In this document: one piece after another, positions 20,883 to 31,357 of the stretch
Layout: every line of letters begins with the position of its first letter
How positions within the stretch are numbered: position 1 is the first letter of the stretch
NCBI RefSeq assembly: GCF_028816455.1
Contig: NZ_CP118246.1
Span: 620,001-684,000 of the forward strand
DNA: 64,000 nucleotides
Direction: 5' to 3'
DNA from: Devosia algicola
GTDB lineage: Bacteria; Pseudomonadota; Alphaproteobacteria; Rhizobiales; Devosiaceae
Notes under the pieces: model-generated
Told to the model about the DNA's origin: nothing
Seen by the model: only the letters and a program-made list of their open reading frames with translations
Database searches by the model: none
Made by a program: the position numbers and the translations under genes

Positions 20883-21599
20883 TCAGTATTTGCGCAACAA
20901 ACCGACCAGGCGCCCCTGTACCTTCACGCGGTCAGAGCCGAAAATTCGCGTTTCGTAGGCGGGATTGGCCGCTTCCAACGCAATCGTATTGCCCTTGCGT
21001 CGCAATCGCTTGAGGGTTGCTTCCTGGTCATCCACCAAAGCCACGATAATCTCGCCGGTTCCCGCCGAATCCTGCTTTTTGATAACAACCGTATCGCCAT
21101 CGAAAATACCGGCGTCGATCATCGAGTCGCCACGCACTTCCAGCGCATAATGTTCGCCCGAGCCAAGCATTTCGGGCGGCACCATAACGGTGTGGGAGTG
21201 GCTTTGAATGGCTTCAATCGGTGTGCCGGCAGCAATCCGGCCCATTACCGGAATGGAAGCGGGGCGGGCATAATCGTCTGTTGACGCACTCATGCGGGAT
21301 GGCTGTGGGGCGACCTTGCCAAGATTGCCCTCGATCACGCTGGGCTCGAACCGCGCCCGCCGCCCGCCAAGTGACGGGTTCATCGAATCGGGTAGTTTGA
21401 CCACTTCGAGCGCTCGCGCCCGGTTGGGCAGGCGACGAATGAAACCACGCTCTTCCAGCGCGGTAATAAGTCGATGAATACCGGATTTGGAGGCCAGATC
21501 CAGCGCATCCTTCATCTCGTCGAACGAAGGCGGTATCCCGCTTTCCTTCATTCGTTCGTGAATGAACATCAACAGTTCATGTTGCTTGCGCGTTAGCAT
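20883..21599 (-). CDS. lexA: SOS repressor LexA
   Basis: LexA represses the DNA-damage regulon and self-cleaves when RecA is activated. From the start at 21599 it is 238 residues: an N-terminal winged helix ([16 protein letters not shown]...[12 protein letters not shown]), a linker, an Ala-Gly cleavage site in RIAAGTP, the catalytic Ser in GDSMIDAG (about residue 158) and the catalytic Lys in ATLKRL (about 197). The 238-residue length and spacing match rhizobial LexA. Two GTTC-N7-GTTC type boxes lie just upstream, indicating autoregulation. Confidence 0.97.
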   Translation of the reverse strand: MLTRKQHELLMFIHERMKESGIPPSFDEMKDALDLASKSGIHRLITALEERGFIRRLPNRARALEVVKLPDSMNPSLGGRRARFEPSVIEGNLGKVAPQPSRMSASTDDYARPASIPVMGRIAAGTPIEAIQSHSHTVMVPPEMLGSGEHYALEVRGDSMIDAGIFDGDTVVIKKQDSAGTGEIIVALVDDQEATLKRLRRKGNTIALEAANPAYETRIFGSDRVKVQGRLVGLLRKY

Positions 21600-21621
21600 G
21601 GCGCCCCTCAGGCTGGAATCG

Positions 21622-21636
21622 GAACAAAGACTGAAC
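21622..21636 (-). promoter_or_regulatory. LexA SOS box (proximal)
   Basis: GAAC-N7-GAAC, which is GTTC-N7-GTTC on the minus strand, the alphaproteobacterial LexA site. It lies 23 bases upstream of the lexA start codon. Confidence 0.8.
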
Positions 21637-21646
21637 GACAATAACC

Positions 21647-21661
21647 GTTCTAGTTATGTTC
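21647..21661 (+). promoter_or_regulatory. LexA SOS box (distal)
   Basis: A perfect GTTC-N7-GTTC direct repeat in the opposite orientation to the proximal box, 10 bases further from lexA. Two facing sites suggest tight autorepression. Confidence 0.8.
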
Positions 21662-21750
21662 CGCAATAGTTATCTCTCCGGGTACGGATATTGGCTCCAT
21701 GCGGCAAGACAACACCTTTTCAATTGCTCAGATCGAGATGGCACGCCAAT

Positions 21751-24201
21751 TTAGTCGATAGCGTCGCCGCCCAGAACAATGACGGGGCCGGCCACGTCGC
21801 CGTATACTACAGTCATCGACTTTAGATCAGGTACAGAGGCCTCCAGAAGCGGGGCGCCAACGTGCCCACTGGATAGGTCCGCACACACCACTATCCGATT
21901 GCCGTCATACTGCCGCTGAAACGCCAACCGGTTGGCGCCGCAATCGAGAGGTTCGTAGGAACCGGCCGCAAACAGGTCGGGGTGCTGCCGTCTGAAGTGC
22001 AGCAGGGTTTGGGTCAGTATCAGTTTTTCGTCAAGCCTCGGGTCGGGGTCGTTCAAACTGTTGCCAAGGCTCGAAAAATCTACCGGGCGCCGATTGTCCG
22101 GATCCATGTAGCTCTGTTCCCAGGTTTCCGTGCCGCGATAGATGTCGGGTACGCCGGGAATGGTGAGTTTTAGTACGACTTGGATCAACCCCTTGCGTCG
22201 CGTGATGACAACGAACCTAGTCCTTGCCGCGTGAAAACTGGTCATGAATGGCGCATGTGACAGGGCGCGGTCGATAAAATCGCAAACACTGGTTTCGTAA
22301 GTCGTGTTGTTAACACCCCAATCACTGCGTTGGCGCGCTTCGCGCAGCGATTTGATCATTGAATTTTTCAGGCGGTGGCCGAGATCGGCGGGTTCGCCAT
22401 TGATCGGCCACCCACCCAGGAGCAGTTGAAAAAACAGATAGAGATCGTTAGGCGCGACGGTTTGGGCGCCGATGCCGTTCAACTGCAACCGCCAATCGAC
22501 GACACTGCTTTCCCAGAGTGCTGGCTCGTCGGCGATGGATGCAATGGCGGCGCGCGTGTCCTCGCTGCGCTTGGTGTCATGCGTGGACGTCGCGATCATG
22601 TTGTGTCGGTGCGTTTGCAACCGGCGTTGATTGGCGTCGTGAAATGCGTCAATGCTGATCGCAAAACGGTCGGGGTGGGCGCCGACTTCGTTCAGGGCGA
22701 TCAAGCGGTTGAGCCGATAGAGTGCCGTGTCTTCCAAACCCTTGGCCATGACAGGACCGCTATATTGCTGGAACCGGGCAATAGCGGCATTGACCAGGGT
22801 CACCTCATAGCGCGCGGTCAATTGGCGACACAGAAGTGCAGCGACAAATTCAAATAGCGCCGGTTGGATCTGCGGCATCGCGCGCTTGGCCTTGGCGACG
22901 GCAACACCGATTTCACGGCGGTCGCGCTCGCTGGTGCCATGATCATCCATATAGGTGCGATAGACAGTCAAATGGGCGATGATTTCCCGAAGGGCACGGC
23001 GTATGCTGGCCCCAGTCATGTCGCGTGTGGCCGGTACCGACATTGCACACCGCATAAAATGGCGCGCCAGTGACGAGAGTTCAGCAAACAATTCGTTGTC
23101 CATGACACGCAGCTTGCAACGATAGGCTTCGGTCTCCAGACCAGTCACCGTCCCAACGAAATCCTGATAGACAGCATCCAGCGCCGGTTCGGCATCGCCG
23201 CACATCAATAGGCGCGTCAATTGAGCTCCGACCTCGTAGCCGGTCGTCCCATCAACGGGCCAGTCTGGGCGTAGTAATTCATGGGGCGCAAGAATTTTTT
23301 CAATAACCAGATAGATCGGCCGTGGCGATTTTGCTCGGAGCGTTTCGAGATAGGCTTTCGGATCAAGCAATCCATCAACATGATCGATACGAAGGCCATC
23401 AACCAGACCTTCGCCAATCAGGCTGAAGATCAGAGAATGGGCATGTGCGAACACTTCGATGTGTTCGATCTGGATGCCGGCCAGCTCGCTATTGACGAAA
23501 AACCGGCGATAATTGATGTCATCTGCCGCAACGGAAAAATGGGCGATGCGCCAATGCTGATCGGCAATGAGCGCATCAAGTCTGGTCCAGCTGCTCGCCT
23601 GTCCTGGCGTGCCATTCAACGCCGCGACGACAGCCGCTGTGGTGCCGTGCTGCTTAAGGAGCCGCCTCTCATCCTCAGTACGGATCGGCAGCTTGTCCTT
23701 GCCATTGGCCCAAACGGCAAAATCGGCCCCATCGCCGTCCAGCCTGAGTTGTCCGTTCAACAAACTCTGAGCGTAGCTTTGTCCAAGGAAGGGCACCAGA
23801 ATTTTGCCTTCAAGGTCTGGGCGGGGCGGATGCCACTCGATATCGAACCAGTCGGCAAATTGGCTGTTTGCTCCATGCTTGAGCACATCCAGCCAAAGCC
23901 CATTGTCGGCGCCACCAACGCCCATATGGTTGGGCACAAAGTCGAGAATGGCACCCATTTCATGCTGGCGCAGGACGGCAATCAAGCGGCGAAAATCGTC
24001 GAGCGAGCCGAGTTCGGGATTGAGTTGGTTATGATCGACCGTGTCATACCCATGTGTGCTGCCCGGTTGCGCCTTGAGGATCGGCGACAAATAGACATGG
24101 CTGATTCCCAAATTTGACAGATAGGGGACCAAGGCTTCGGCGTCGACAAATGTGAAGTTTTTGTTGAGTTGCAGCCGATAGGTGGCGCGGGGGACAATCA
24201 C
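21751..24201 (-). CDS. treY: Malto-oligosyltrehalose synthase
   Basis: TreY (GH13) converts the reducing-end alpha-1,4 bond of maltodextrins to the alpha,alpha-1,1 bond of trehalose. It is 816 residues and intact. N-terminal PRATYRLQLNKNFTF, YLSNLGISHVYLSPI, FVPNHMGVGG, DGLRIDHVDGL (nucleophile Asp), YLVIEKIL (acid Glu) and the C-terminal GVPDIYRGTE fit the family. It overlaps treZ by 4 bases and ends the long minus-strand operon. Its partner TreZ releases trehalose. No treX debranching gene is visible. Confidence 0.95.
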   Translation of the reverse strand: MIVPRATYRLQLNKNFTFVDAEALVPYLSNLGISHVYLSPILKAQPGSTHGYDTVDHNQLNPELGSLDDFRRLIAVLRQHEMGAILDFVPNHMGVGGADNGLWLDVLKHGANSQFADWFDIEWHPPRPDLEGKILVPFLGQSYAQSLLNGQLRLDGDGADFAVWANGKDKLPIRTEDERRLLKQHGTTAAVVAALNGTPGQASSWTRLDALIADQHWRIAHFSVAADDINYRRFFVNSELAGIQIEHIEVFAHAHSLIFSLIGEGLVDGLRIDHVDGLLDPKAYLETLRAKSPRPIYLVIEKILAPHELLRPDWPVDGTTGYEVGAQLTRLLMCGDAEPALDAVYQDFVGTVTGLETEAYRCKLRVMDNELFAELSSLARHFMRCAMSVPATRDMTGASIRRALREIIAHLTVYRTYMDDHGTSERDRREIGVAVAKAKRAMPQIQPALFEFVAALLCRQLTARYEVTLVNAAIARFQQYSGPVMAKGLEDTALYRLNRLIALNEVGAHPDRFAISIDAFHDANQRRLQTHRHNMIATSTHDTKRSEDTRAAIASIADEPALWESSVVDWRLQLNGIGAQTVAPNDLYLFFQLLLGGWPINGEPADLGHRLKNSMIKSLREARQRSDWGVNNTTYETSVCDFIDRALSHAPFMTSFHAARTRFVVITRRKGLIQVVLKLTIPGVPDIYRGTETWEQSYMDPDNRRPVDFSSLGNSLNDPDPRLDEKLILTQTLLHFRRQHPDLFAAGSYEPLDCGANRLAFQRQYDGNRIVVCADLSSGHVGAPLLEASVPDLKSMTVVYGDVAGPVIVLGGDAID

Positions 24202-26048
24202 CTGGGCACCTCGCCTCTAAACACCAACGCGCAGTCGGCAGGCAAAATCCAGAACGCGCCCGGATCAATTGGACGACGCCCCGCGCCATCATAGTCGGGG
24301 TGTTCGCTGGACCATGATACACGCCAACGCAATCGGTCAGGTGGCGCCAATAGCGGTTCGGCCAAAACCCCAATACTTAGATCACGGCCGAAATTGACCA
24401 GTAGCAGTCGCTCGTCGGCAGCATCGGACACAATATAGCGCACAATCAAGGCGGCATCGCCAATTACCGCCGCATCGATCCGTCGTGCTGTGCGCTGGGA
24501 GAATGCCGCGTCGTGCTTGCGCAGAGCGATCAGATCGCGATGCAGCGTCAACATGCCGATATGGCCGTCGGCCTCGGACCAATCCAGCTTGCTGCGCTCA
24601 AAGGTTTCTCGGGCCGCCGGATCGGGCAGCGCCGCTTGCATCTGGGGGTCGGCAACGCTGGGGAAATTGGTCAATGATTGCCTGCGCCCGTCGGCTGACA
24701 TGCGGCCTTCCTCACCTTCCAGATGATGAAAGTAGAGGAAGGGATTGGAGGCGGCGAACTCCTGTCCCTGAAATAGGCTTGGCGTTTGAGGCCCGAGCAA
24801 TAACAGTGCAGTCATGGCACGCACGCGTGCAGGCGACGCCAGGGTGGTCAGGCGAAAACCACGGGCCGAATTGGCAATTTGATCGTGGTTCTCAAGGAAA
24901 TGCACGAAGTGCTCGGGCGAGGTCGCCAGATTGTAAGTCCCGTAGGCGGCCGATCGCATATCAGAGCGTTGGCCTTGATAGAGAAATCCATATTTGAGTG
25001 CTGATGCCAATTCCTGCGGCGTGCCGAGATAGTCTCGATAGTAAAAGTCATTGTGACCCGTCATGGCCACGTGCGCCGCATGATGAAAATCATCGCTCAT
25101 CATCCCGTCGACCTCGCAACCGCCGATCTCATGCGGCTCGATCATCATGCGTTGCTGGGGTTGGTTCTCGACCATGACATATATGGCGCGTGGCGCTGCG
25201 GCAGCCCGTGCGGAACGGGTGATTTCTGCAACAATATGTTCGGCGCTATCGTCAAGCATTGCCTGAACAGCGTCGATCCGCAAACCGTCAAAATGGAAAC
25301 CCTCGATCCAGTATACGGCATTCCCGACAATAAAATCGCGCACCGCTCGCGCGCCCTCGCCATCGAAATTGAAAGCGGTTCCCCATTCATTGTCATGGCG
25401 GCGGGTAAAATAGGCGTCGCTATAATGTCCAAAATAATCACCCACGCCGAGATGATTGTAAACGACGTCCAGTATGACCCCGATCTCGAGGCCATGGGCT
25501 GCGTCGATGAACGCTCGAACATCGTCCGGATGGCCATAGGGTGCAAATGGTGCATAAGGCAGGGTAGTGTCATAGCCCCAACCGAAATCGCCCTTGAATG
25601 CGGCAATCGGCATGATCTGGAGCGCAGTTATGCCGAGTCTCTTGAGGGCAGGCAGGCGCTCGGCGGCGGCACGCCAGGTACCCTCGGGCGTAAAGGTGCC
25701 GATATGAATCTCGTAAAATATCTGGTCTTGCCGACCAAGGCCGCGCCACTCAGCGTCCGTCCACTCATAGTCGTCCGTAACGACAACTGACGCGCCGTCA
25801 CTGCCCTCTGGCTGCCAGCGGGAGGCGATGTCAGGAACTGGCGGCGCACCGTCAAGACTGATGCGATAGAGGGTGCCTGGTTTGATATCGCGCACACAAA
25901 TCGAAAAATAGCCGTCACCATCGGCGCTCATGGCGATGCCATCAGCGCCTTCAATGATGAGGTCGACCGAATTCCTGCCGAGCGCCCATACCCTGAAGGT
26001 CGTGCCGTCCGCGCTGTATCGGGCGCCAAAGATGGTCTGATCAAACAT
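24198..26048 (-). CDS. treZ: Malto-oligosyltrehalose trehalohydrolase
   Basis: TreZ (GH13) releases free trehalose from malto-oligosyltrehalose. It is intact at 616 residues with an N-terminal beta-sandwich (FRVWALGRNSVDLIIEG), FYEIHIGTFTPEGTW, LDVVYNHLG, FDGLRIDAVQAM (nucleophile Asp), IYVMVENQ (acid Glu) and HFLENHDQIANS. The TreZ start at 26048 overlaps the end of the upstream ABC ATPase by 8 bases once the ATPase frame is repaired, so treZY looks translationally coupled to the transporter. Confidence 0.95.
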   Translation of the reverse strand: MFDQTIFGARYSADGTTFRVWALGRNSVDLIIEGADGIAMSADGDGYFSICVRDIKPGTLYRISLDGAPPVPDIASRWQPEGSDGASVVVTDDYEWTDAEWRGLGRQDQIFYEIHIGTFTPEGTWRAAAERLPALKRLGITALQIMPIAAFKGDFGWGYDTTLPYAPFAPYGHPDDVRAFIDAAHGLEIGVILDVVYNHLGVGDYFGHYSDAYFTRRHDNEWGTAFNFDGEGARAVRDFIVGNAVYWIEGFHFDGLRIDAVQAMLDDSAEHIVAEITRSARAAAAPRAIYVMVENQPQQRMMIEPHEIGGCEVDGMMSDDFHHAAHVAMTGHNDFYYRDYLGTPQELASALKYGFLYQGQRSDMRSAAYGTYNLATSPEHFVHFLENHDQIANSARGFRLTTLASPARVRAMTALLLLGPQTPSLFQGQEFAASNPFLYFHHLEGEEGRMSADGRRQSLTNFPSVADPQMQAALPDPAARETFERSKLDWSEADGHIGMLTLHRDLIALRKHDAAFSQRTARRIDAAVIGDAALIVRYIVSDAADERLLLVNFGRDLSIGVLAEPLLAPPDRLRWRVSWSSEHPDYDGAGRRPIDPGAFWILPADCALVFRGEVPR

Positions 26049-26860
26049 GAGGAGCCCCGAACCCGTGTTGGTCTTGGGTAAACGAGATGTGTGTTGGTTG
26101 GTTCCTGGTAGGCTTTGCGTGGCGGTGTGTTGCTTGATCTAGCCTCGCGGTCAGCAAGTCGCGGGTGTAGTCGTGCTTGATGTCGCGGGCGCGCAATTGC
26201 TCCCGCGTCAATGTTTCTACGGACTCGGCATCGCGCATCACCATCAATCGCTCGCACATGTAGGATATGACCGCCAGATCATGGCTGACAATGACATAGG
26301 TCAGTCCAAGCCTCGCTGCGTAATTGGTTGAGAAGATTAAGAATTTCTGCCTGAATTGACACATCGAGAGCCGATGTCGGCTCATCAAGCAACAATATTT
26401 TTGGCTCCAATGCCAGCGCACGAGCGATGGCAACTCGCTGTCGTTGGCCTCCGGATAATTCGTGGGGAAAGCGAAAGCGAAATTTGTCGCCGAGACCGAT
26501 CAGCTCCAGCAGTTCGACCGTGCGGCGTTCGGCATTGGCAACCCCGTTAATATGCAGCGGTTCCGCTATCGCCTGACCAATGGCATATCTTGGATGTAGG
26601 GAGGCATAGGGGTCCTGAAAGACCATTTGCACCCGACGCGCCAGATCACGTCGATGGGTGGTGCTGGTGTCCAACCCGTCAATTGAAATTGTGCCGGACC
26701 AATCGGTGTTTAGCCCCATCATCGTGCGCAGGATTGTCGACTTACCGGACCCCGATTCGCCAACAAGTCCAAAACTCTCGCCCGTCGCAACATCGAAACT
26801 GACATTGCTGACCGCTACCGATGGGCCGAAACGGACGTTCAGATCCCGGACAGAAATCAT
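26041..26860 (-). CDS. Oligopeptide/oligosaccharide ABC transporter ATPase, DppF type (apparent frameshift near 26311)
   Basis: The second ATPase of a family-5 (Dpp/Opp-type) importer. Walker A GESGSGKST, Q-loop VFQDPYAS, signature [15 protein letters not shown] and Walker B ILLLDEPTSALD are in the first frame. After NQLRSE the frame breaks at plus-strand AAGCCTCGC (26309-26317; GCGAGGCTT on the coding strand). Removing one base gives LGLTYVIVSHDLAVISYMC with the switch His, and the protein ends at 26041, about 272 residues. The ATG at 26860 overlaps the upstream ATPase. Confidence 0.9.
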
Positions 26861-27708
26861 GGCCGTTCCTCGAGCCAACTGGCGTCTCGTTGCAGCACTG
26901 GTAGTGGCGCCAGCGGTCCGTCGATAGAGGGTAGGCACGACAATAGCCCCCTGGTGTAGGGATGTTGGGCAGCTTCGAGTTCGTCGGCCCGGATTGTTTC
27001 CACCACCTGGCCCGCATACATGACCAGAACGCGGTCGCAAAAACGCGAGACAAGTCGCAAATCGTGACTGATAAAAATCAACCCCATGCCGCGCCGCGTC
27101 ACCAATTCATCGAGAATCGACAGAACTTGTTTTTGCACCGTTACATCGAGTGCCGACGTCGGTTCATCGGCGATCAGCAGGTCAGGCTCGCGAACAACCA
27201 TCATGGCGATCATCACGCGCTGACCCATACCGCCCGAAAGCTCGTGCGGATAAAGAGCATAGACGCGTTCCGGCTCGCGAATATGAACAGCTTCGAGCAC
27301 CGAAAGTGCCTTGGCCCGCGCGTCGCCTTTCGACATTTTGCGATCGCCAATCCGAATGGCTTCGACGATCTGCAGGCCCACTTTCATCACTGGATTGAGT
27401 GAAAATTTCGGGTCCTGCAATATCATGCCCATGCGCCCGCCACGCAGGGCGCGGCGTTGGCCCGGTGTTGTCCGGGTCAGGTCGATGCCGTCAAAAGTCA
27501 TATTGTCGACGCTGACTCGCGCATAGGGAGGAAGGACGCCCAGCAATGCGCGCCCGGTCAGGCTCTTGCCCGAACCGCTTTCGCCAACGATGCCGAGTTT
27601 TTCGCGTCCTAGCGTTAGCGACATGCCCCGCACAGCCTGCGACAACGAGCCATCGTCGCTGGGAAAGGCGATACGCAGATTTTCGATTTCAACGAGATTA
27701 TCGCTCAA
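26857..27708 (-). CDS. ABC transporter ATPase, DppD type
   Basis: The first ATPase of the Dpp/Opp-type importer, intact at 283 residues. Walker A GESGSGKS, Q-loop ILQDPKFSLNP, signature LSGGMGQRVMIAMM, Walker B LLIADEPTSALDVTVQ, and switch His in IFISHDLRLVSRFCDRV. It energises uptake across the inner membrane together with the next ATPase. It overlaps both neighbours by 4 bases. The short C-terminal extension with the HPYTRGLLSCLP segment is characteristic of peptide/nickel/opine-family ATPases. Confidence 0.93.
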   Translation of the reverse strand: MSDNLVEIENLRIAFPSDDGSLSQAVRGMSLTLGREKLGIVGESGSGKSLTGRALLGVLPPYARVSVDNMTFDGIDLTRTTPGQRRALRGGRMGMILQDPKFSLNPVMKVGLQIVEAIRIGDRKMSKGDARAKALSVLEAVHIREPERVYALYPHELSGGMGQRVMIAMMVVREPDLLIADEPTSALDVTVQKQVLSILDELVTRRGMGLIFISHDLRLVSRFCDRVLVMYAGQVVETIRADELEAAQHPYTRGLLSCLPSIDGPLAPLPVLQRDASWLEERP

Positions 27709-28603
27709 TTGCGTTGCCTCAGATGCGGATCAAGCAGGTCACGCATGGCGTCGCCAAGTAGATTGAACCCCAGGCTGACCACAAAAATGGCGATACCCGG
27801 AACCGTTGCCACCCACCATTGATCGAAAATGAATTTACGACCGGTCGATATCATCGCGCCCCATTCGGGCAGGGGGGTTGTGCGCCCAGCCCGATAAATC
27901 CCAGACCAGCAGCGGTCAAAATGATCCCGGCCATATCAAACGTCATGCGCACGATAACCGACGACATACACATCGGCATGATGTGAAACACCACGATACG
28001 AAACTGGCTGGCGCCGGCGAGTCGTACCGCGTTGACATAGTCAGAATTGCGGACCACCAGCGCTTCCGCTCGGGCGAGGCGAGCATAGGGGGGCCATGCG
28101 GTTAGCGTAATTGCCAGCGCGGCATTGACAATGCCGGGCCCCAGTGCGGCCACAAATGCCAGGGCCAGCAACAGTTTGGGGATCGCCAGAAATACATCAG
28201 TCACGCGCATGAAAATACGGTCGATCCAGCCGCCATAATTCCCGGCAACGGCACCGATCACCAGCCCGACCGGCGCGGAGGTAACAATCACCAGGCCGAC
28301 GATCAGCAATGTCAGCCGGGATCCGTAAACGATACGAGAATAGATATCGCGACCCAACTCATCGGCGCCAAACCAATATTCGGCACCCGGCGCGCTTAAC
28401 CGGTCTGTCAGGATTGGTAAATAGGGATCATGAGTGGCCAATATCGGCGCTGCGGCAGCACATATCAGAAGCGCAATAACGATCACAAGGCCGACGACAC
28501 CCAGCGGATTGCGCATGAAACGGCGGGCAAAACTCTTGAACTCGGCCCAGCGAGCCGCGCGCAGATCGCTGCGGCTATCGTCGGTCTGCGAGGGTAAAGT
28601 CAT
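27705..28603 (-). CDS. ABC transporter permease, DppC type (apparent one-base deletion near 27872)
   Basis: An inner-membrane permease with a hydrophobic N-terminal helix and the DppC-type segment GADELGRDIYSRIVYGSR. The EAA-type loop is AEALVVRNSDYVNAVRLAGASQFRIV. The open frame ends prematurely after GLGAQPP at a run of six G (27872-27877). Adding one base gives PLPEWGAMIS, the conserved end of these permeases, and continues to GDAMRDLLDPHLRQR at 27705. The repaired protein is about 299 residues. This is a homopolymer-type break, unlike the GAGCT ones. Confidence 0.9.
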
Positions 28604-28612
28604 TGGCAGCCC

Positions 28613-29648
28613 CTAGCGCGAGCGTGGGTCCAGCGTGCGGTAAAGCACGTCAGACAACATATTGAGGAAAACAAAGACACAGCCGACCAGCAGGGTGCCG
28701 CCCAGTACCGCATTCATGTCGGCAGCAAACAAGGACGAATAGATGTAATTGCCAATGCCGGGCCATGAGAAGATCGTCTCAATCAGCACAGAGCCCTCCA
28801 GCAAGCCGCCATAGGACAGTGCCACAACAGTCACAAGCGGAATGGCGGCGTTACGCAAGGCGTGGCCAACGACCACCTGCAACTCGCTTGCCCCCTTGAG
28901 GCGCGCCGTCAGCACATACTCGCGGCTCAATTGATCCAGCATTACCGAACGGGTCATGCGCGATATATAGGCGAGGCTGTAATAGCCCAGAAGGAGCGCG
29001 GGCAGCGTCATATGGCTGATGGCGTTCCAGAATATCTCCCACTCTCCGGCCAGCGAACTGTCGATCAGGATCGAGCCGGTGACATGGGGAACAATGCCTT
29101 GAAAAAATACATCAACCTGACCGGGCCCTGCCACCCAGCCGAGCCTTGAAGTAGAACACGAACAGACCCACCAGTCCGAGCCAGAAAATCGGCACCGAAT
29201 ACCCTACAAGGCCAATCACGCGGATCACATGATCAGGCCATTTTTCATGCCAATAGGCCGAGGCAACGCCCATGGGCACGCCAAATACGATCCCGAGCGC
29301 CAGGCCGAGTGACGACAGCTCGAGCGTCGCCGGGAAAAAGTCGAGAAGATCGGTGAGTACAGGGCGTGTGGTCGAAAACGATGTACCAAAGTCGCCCCGC
29401 AACAGCGCCGAAATGTACTCCCAGAATTGTTGATAGAGCGGTTTGTCCAGTCCGAGTTCGAGAAACACGCGGTCATATACCGCCTGTGGTGCCTTTTCGC
29501 CCACGATCCGCAACACCGGATCTATCGGTACGACCCGGCCGATCAGGAACGTCAGCGCCGCCAGTCCAACAAGGGTGATCGCCACGGTCAAAAGCCATGA
29601 GCCGATGCCGAAGACAAATCGCAATGCCGGTGGAACAGATGGGGTCAA
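28613..29648 (-). CDS. ABC transporter permease, DppB type (apparent frameshift near 29144)
   Basis: The first permease of the importer. The N-terminal helix, FLIGRVVPIDPVLRIVGEKAP and LELGLDKPLYQQFWEY are typical of DppB. After VGLFVFYFK the frame breaks at plus-strand GAGCCTTGAA (29141-29150). Removing one base gives LGWVAGPGQVDV, and then SMRRTRSV-like SRMTRSVMLDQLSREYVLTARLKGASELQVV, the EAA loop, and the conserved ETIFSWPGIGNYIYSSL. The repaired length is about 344 residues. It sits 9 bases before the second permease. Confidence 0.92.
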
Positions 29649-29673
29649 AAATGTGCCAATCGAGAAAATGTCA

Positions 29674-29696
29674 CCGGGGACACACAGTGCCCCCGG
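29674..29696 (-). terminator. Hairpin between solute-binding protein and permease genes
   Basis: CCGGGG and CCCCGG form a GC-rich stem in the 64-bp gap after the solute-binding protein gene on the minus strand. Such hairpins usually stabilise the upstream message or attenuate the downstream genes, raising binding-protein expression over the membrane parts. Confidence 0.5.
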
Positions 29697-29712
29697 CGAT
29701 TTGGTGAAACGA

Positions 29713-31303
29713 CTATTGCTTGGTCACGCCGCCATAGCGGTCGTCCGAGTAGGTTATGCCCAGCACCAGTCCCTTGACATCGGCGCGAATTGCAACCTTG
29801 CGCGCGTCCTGGAACATGTAGAGGAAGGGCGAACTGTCTGTGTGCTCCTTCTGAATGGCCTCATACATGTCACGACGCTTGTCGGTATCCTGCTCACGCA
29901 CAGCCGCCATGGCCCGCGCGGACAGATCCCCGGCATCCCAACCGAAGCGGTCAGCCAGACCTTCAGAACCGTCCGGCGTGTCTTTGGTGTTGACCGTGAA
30001 CGCCTTCACGTTGGAGTGCGGATCGGGGTAGTCGGGACCCCATAGGCCAACCCAGATATCAAGATCGTGGGAGCGATAGCGGTCAAGCCATTGCTGTCCA
30101 TCGACAACCTGCAGGTCTAGATTGATCCCGGCCTGAGACATGGTCGACTGAACCGCCTGCGCAAACTCGGTGTACGGTGGTGTGTTCCACACCACGGTCT
30201 CAAGCTTGATCGGCAGCGAAACGCCGGATTCTGCAAGCAGTTCCTTGGCCTTGTCGATATCGAGCCTTATAGGGATTATAGTCGATGGCACCAAGGAATC
30301 CGGCGGGAATCATGGTCTGGTGCACATTGAGGGTGCCCCGGCCAATGGTGTCTGCAATCCCCTTATAATCGACCAGATATTTCATCGCTTCAACCACTTT
30401 GGGATGGCTCAGCGCTTCATTGCGCACATTCAGGCCAAAGTAATAAAGCGTGCTCGAGTTCCCCTCCAGAACCTTGATGTCGGGGTTGTTTTCGATAGCG
30501 TCAAAATCATCGGGCTGGAGCTTGTTGGCAATGTCGATATCACCTTTTTCGAGCGCCAGGCGCTGGGTTGCGCTTTCAGGCATCTGTTGAATGAAGATGC
30601 GTTCGACGCCCGGTGCCGCGCCCCAATAGTTCTTGTTTCGATTCAACAGGATCGACTGCTTCGGATCCCATTTTCCCAAGACATAGGGGCCGGATCCGGC
30701 AGAATTGTTCTGCTTGAGCCAGGCGTTGCCATAGTCATTGTCGACCACATGCTCTTTCACGATTTTTGAGTCGACGATCCCGCCGGTGTAGGAGGACAGG
30801 CAATAAAGGAAAAAGCTGGGCGCATAAACATCGCCGACCTGAATGACCAGCGTTGAGTCATCGGTTGCCTTGATCCAATCCTTCACATTGTCGGCGGTGA
30901 AGCCAAACTGGGTAAGAATGAAGGAAATGCGCGAATCCATCAGCACGACGCGCTGCAGCGAAAACTCGGCATCATAGGCTGTGACCGGATTGCCCGACGC
31001 AAACTTGGCGTCGGGATTCATCTTGAAAGTGAAGGTCTTGCCGTCAGGCGAGACTTCCCAGCTTTTGGCCAAAACCCCGGTGATTATCGTGGGGTCGCTG
31101 ACATCGAAAGTCACCAGCGGTTGATAGATCTGCTGGCTGGTCAGAACGCCTGCGACTTCGCTGACTTCGCCGGGATCAAGCGTAATAATATCGTCGATAG
31201 CGTCGGCAATGACCAACGTGTCTTTGGGTGTTTCGGCAATCGCTCCCGAAGCGGACATAACCGCTCCGAGTGCAACCGCCGCAATCAATTTGTATAGGCG
31301 CAT
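29713..31303 (-). CDS. Family-5 extracellular solute-binding protein (apparent frameshift near 30265)
   Basis: The periplasmic receptor of the Dpp-type importer. A signal peptide (MRLYKLIAAVALGAVMSASGAIA) is followed by TLDPGEVSEVAG, AKSWEVSPDGKTFTFKMNPDAKFASGNPVTA and the AGSGPYVLGKWD/NKNYWG segments of SBP_bac_5. The frame breaks after YNPYK at plus-strand GAGCCTTAT (30262-30270). Removing one base gives LDIDKAKELLAESG, and the C-terminal part continues to 29713, about 529 residues in total. Substrates in this family are peptides or oligosaccharides; adjacency to treZY favours an oligosaccharide, but this is inference. Confidence 0.9.
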
Positions 31304-31357
31304 GGCAGTCTCCCTAATTGTCGTTGAAAATCCGGCTTTTGCCGGTTGGCGAAAGAA

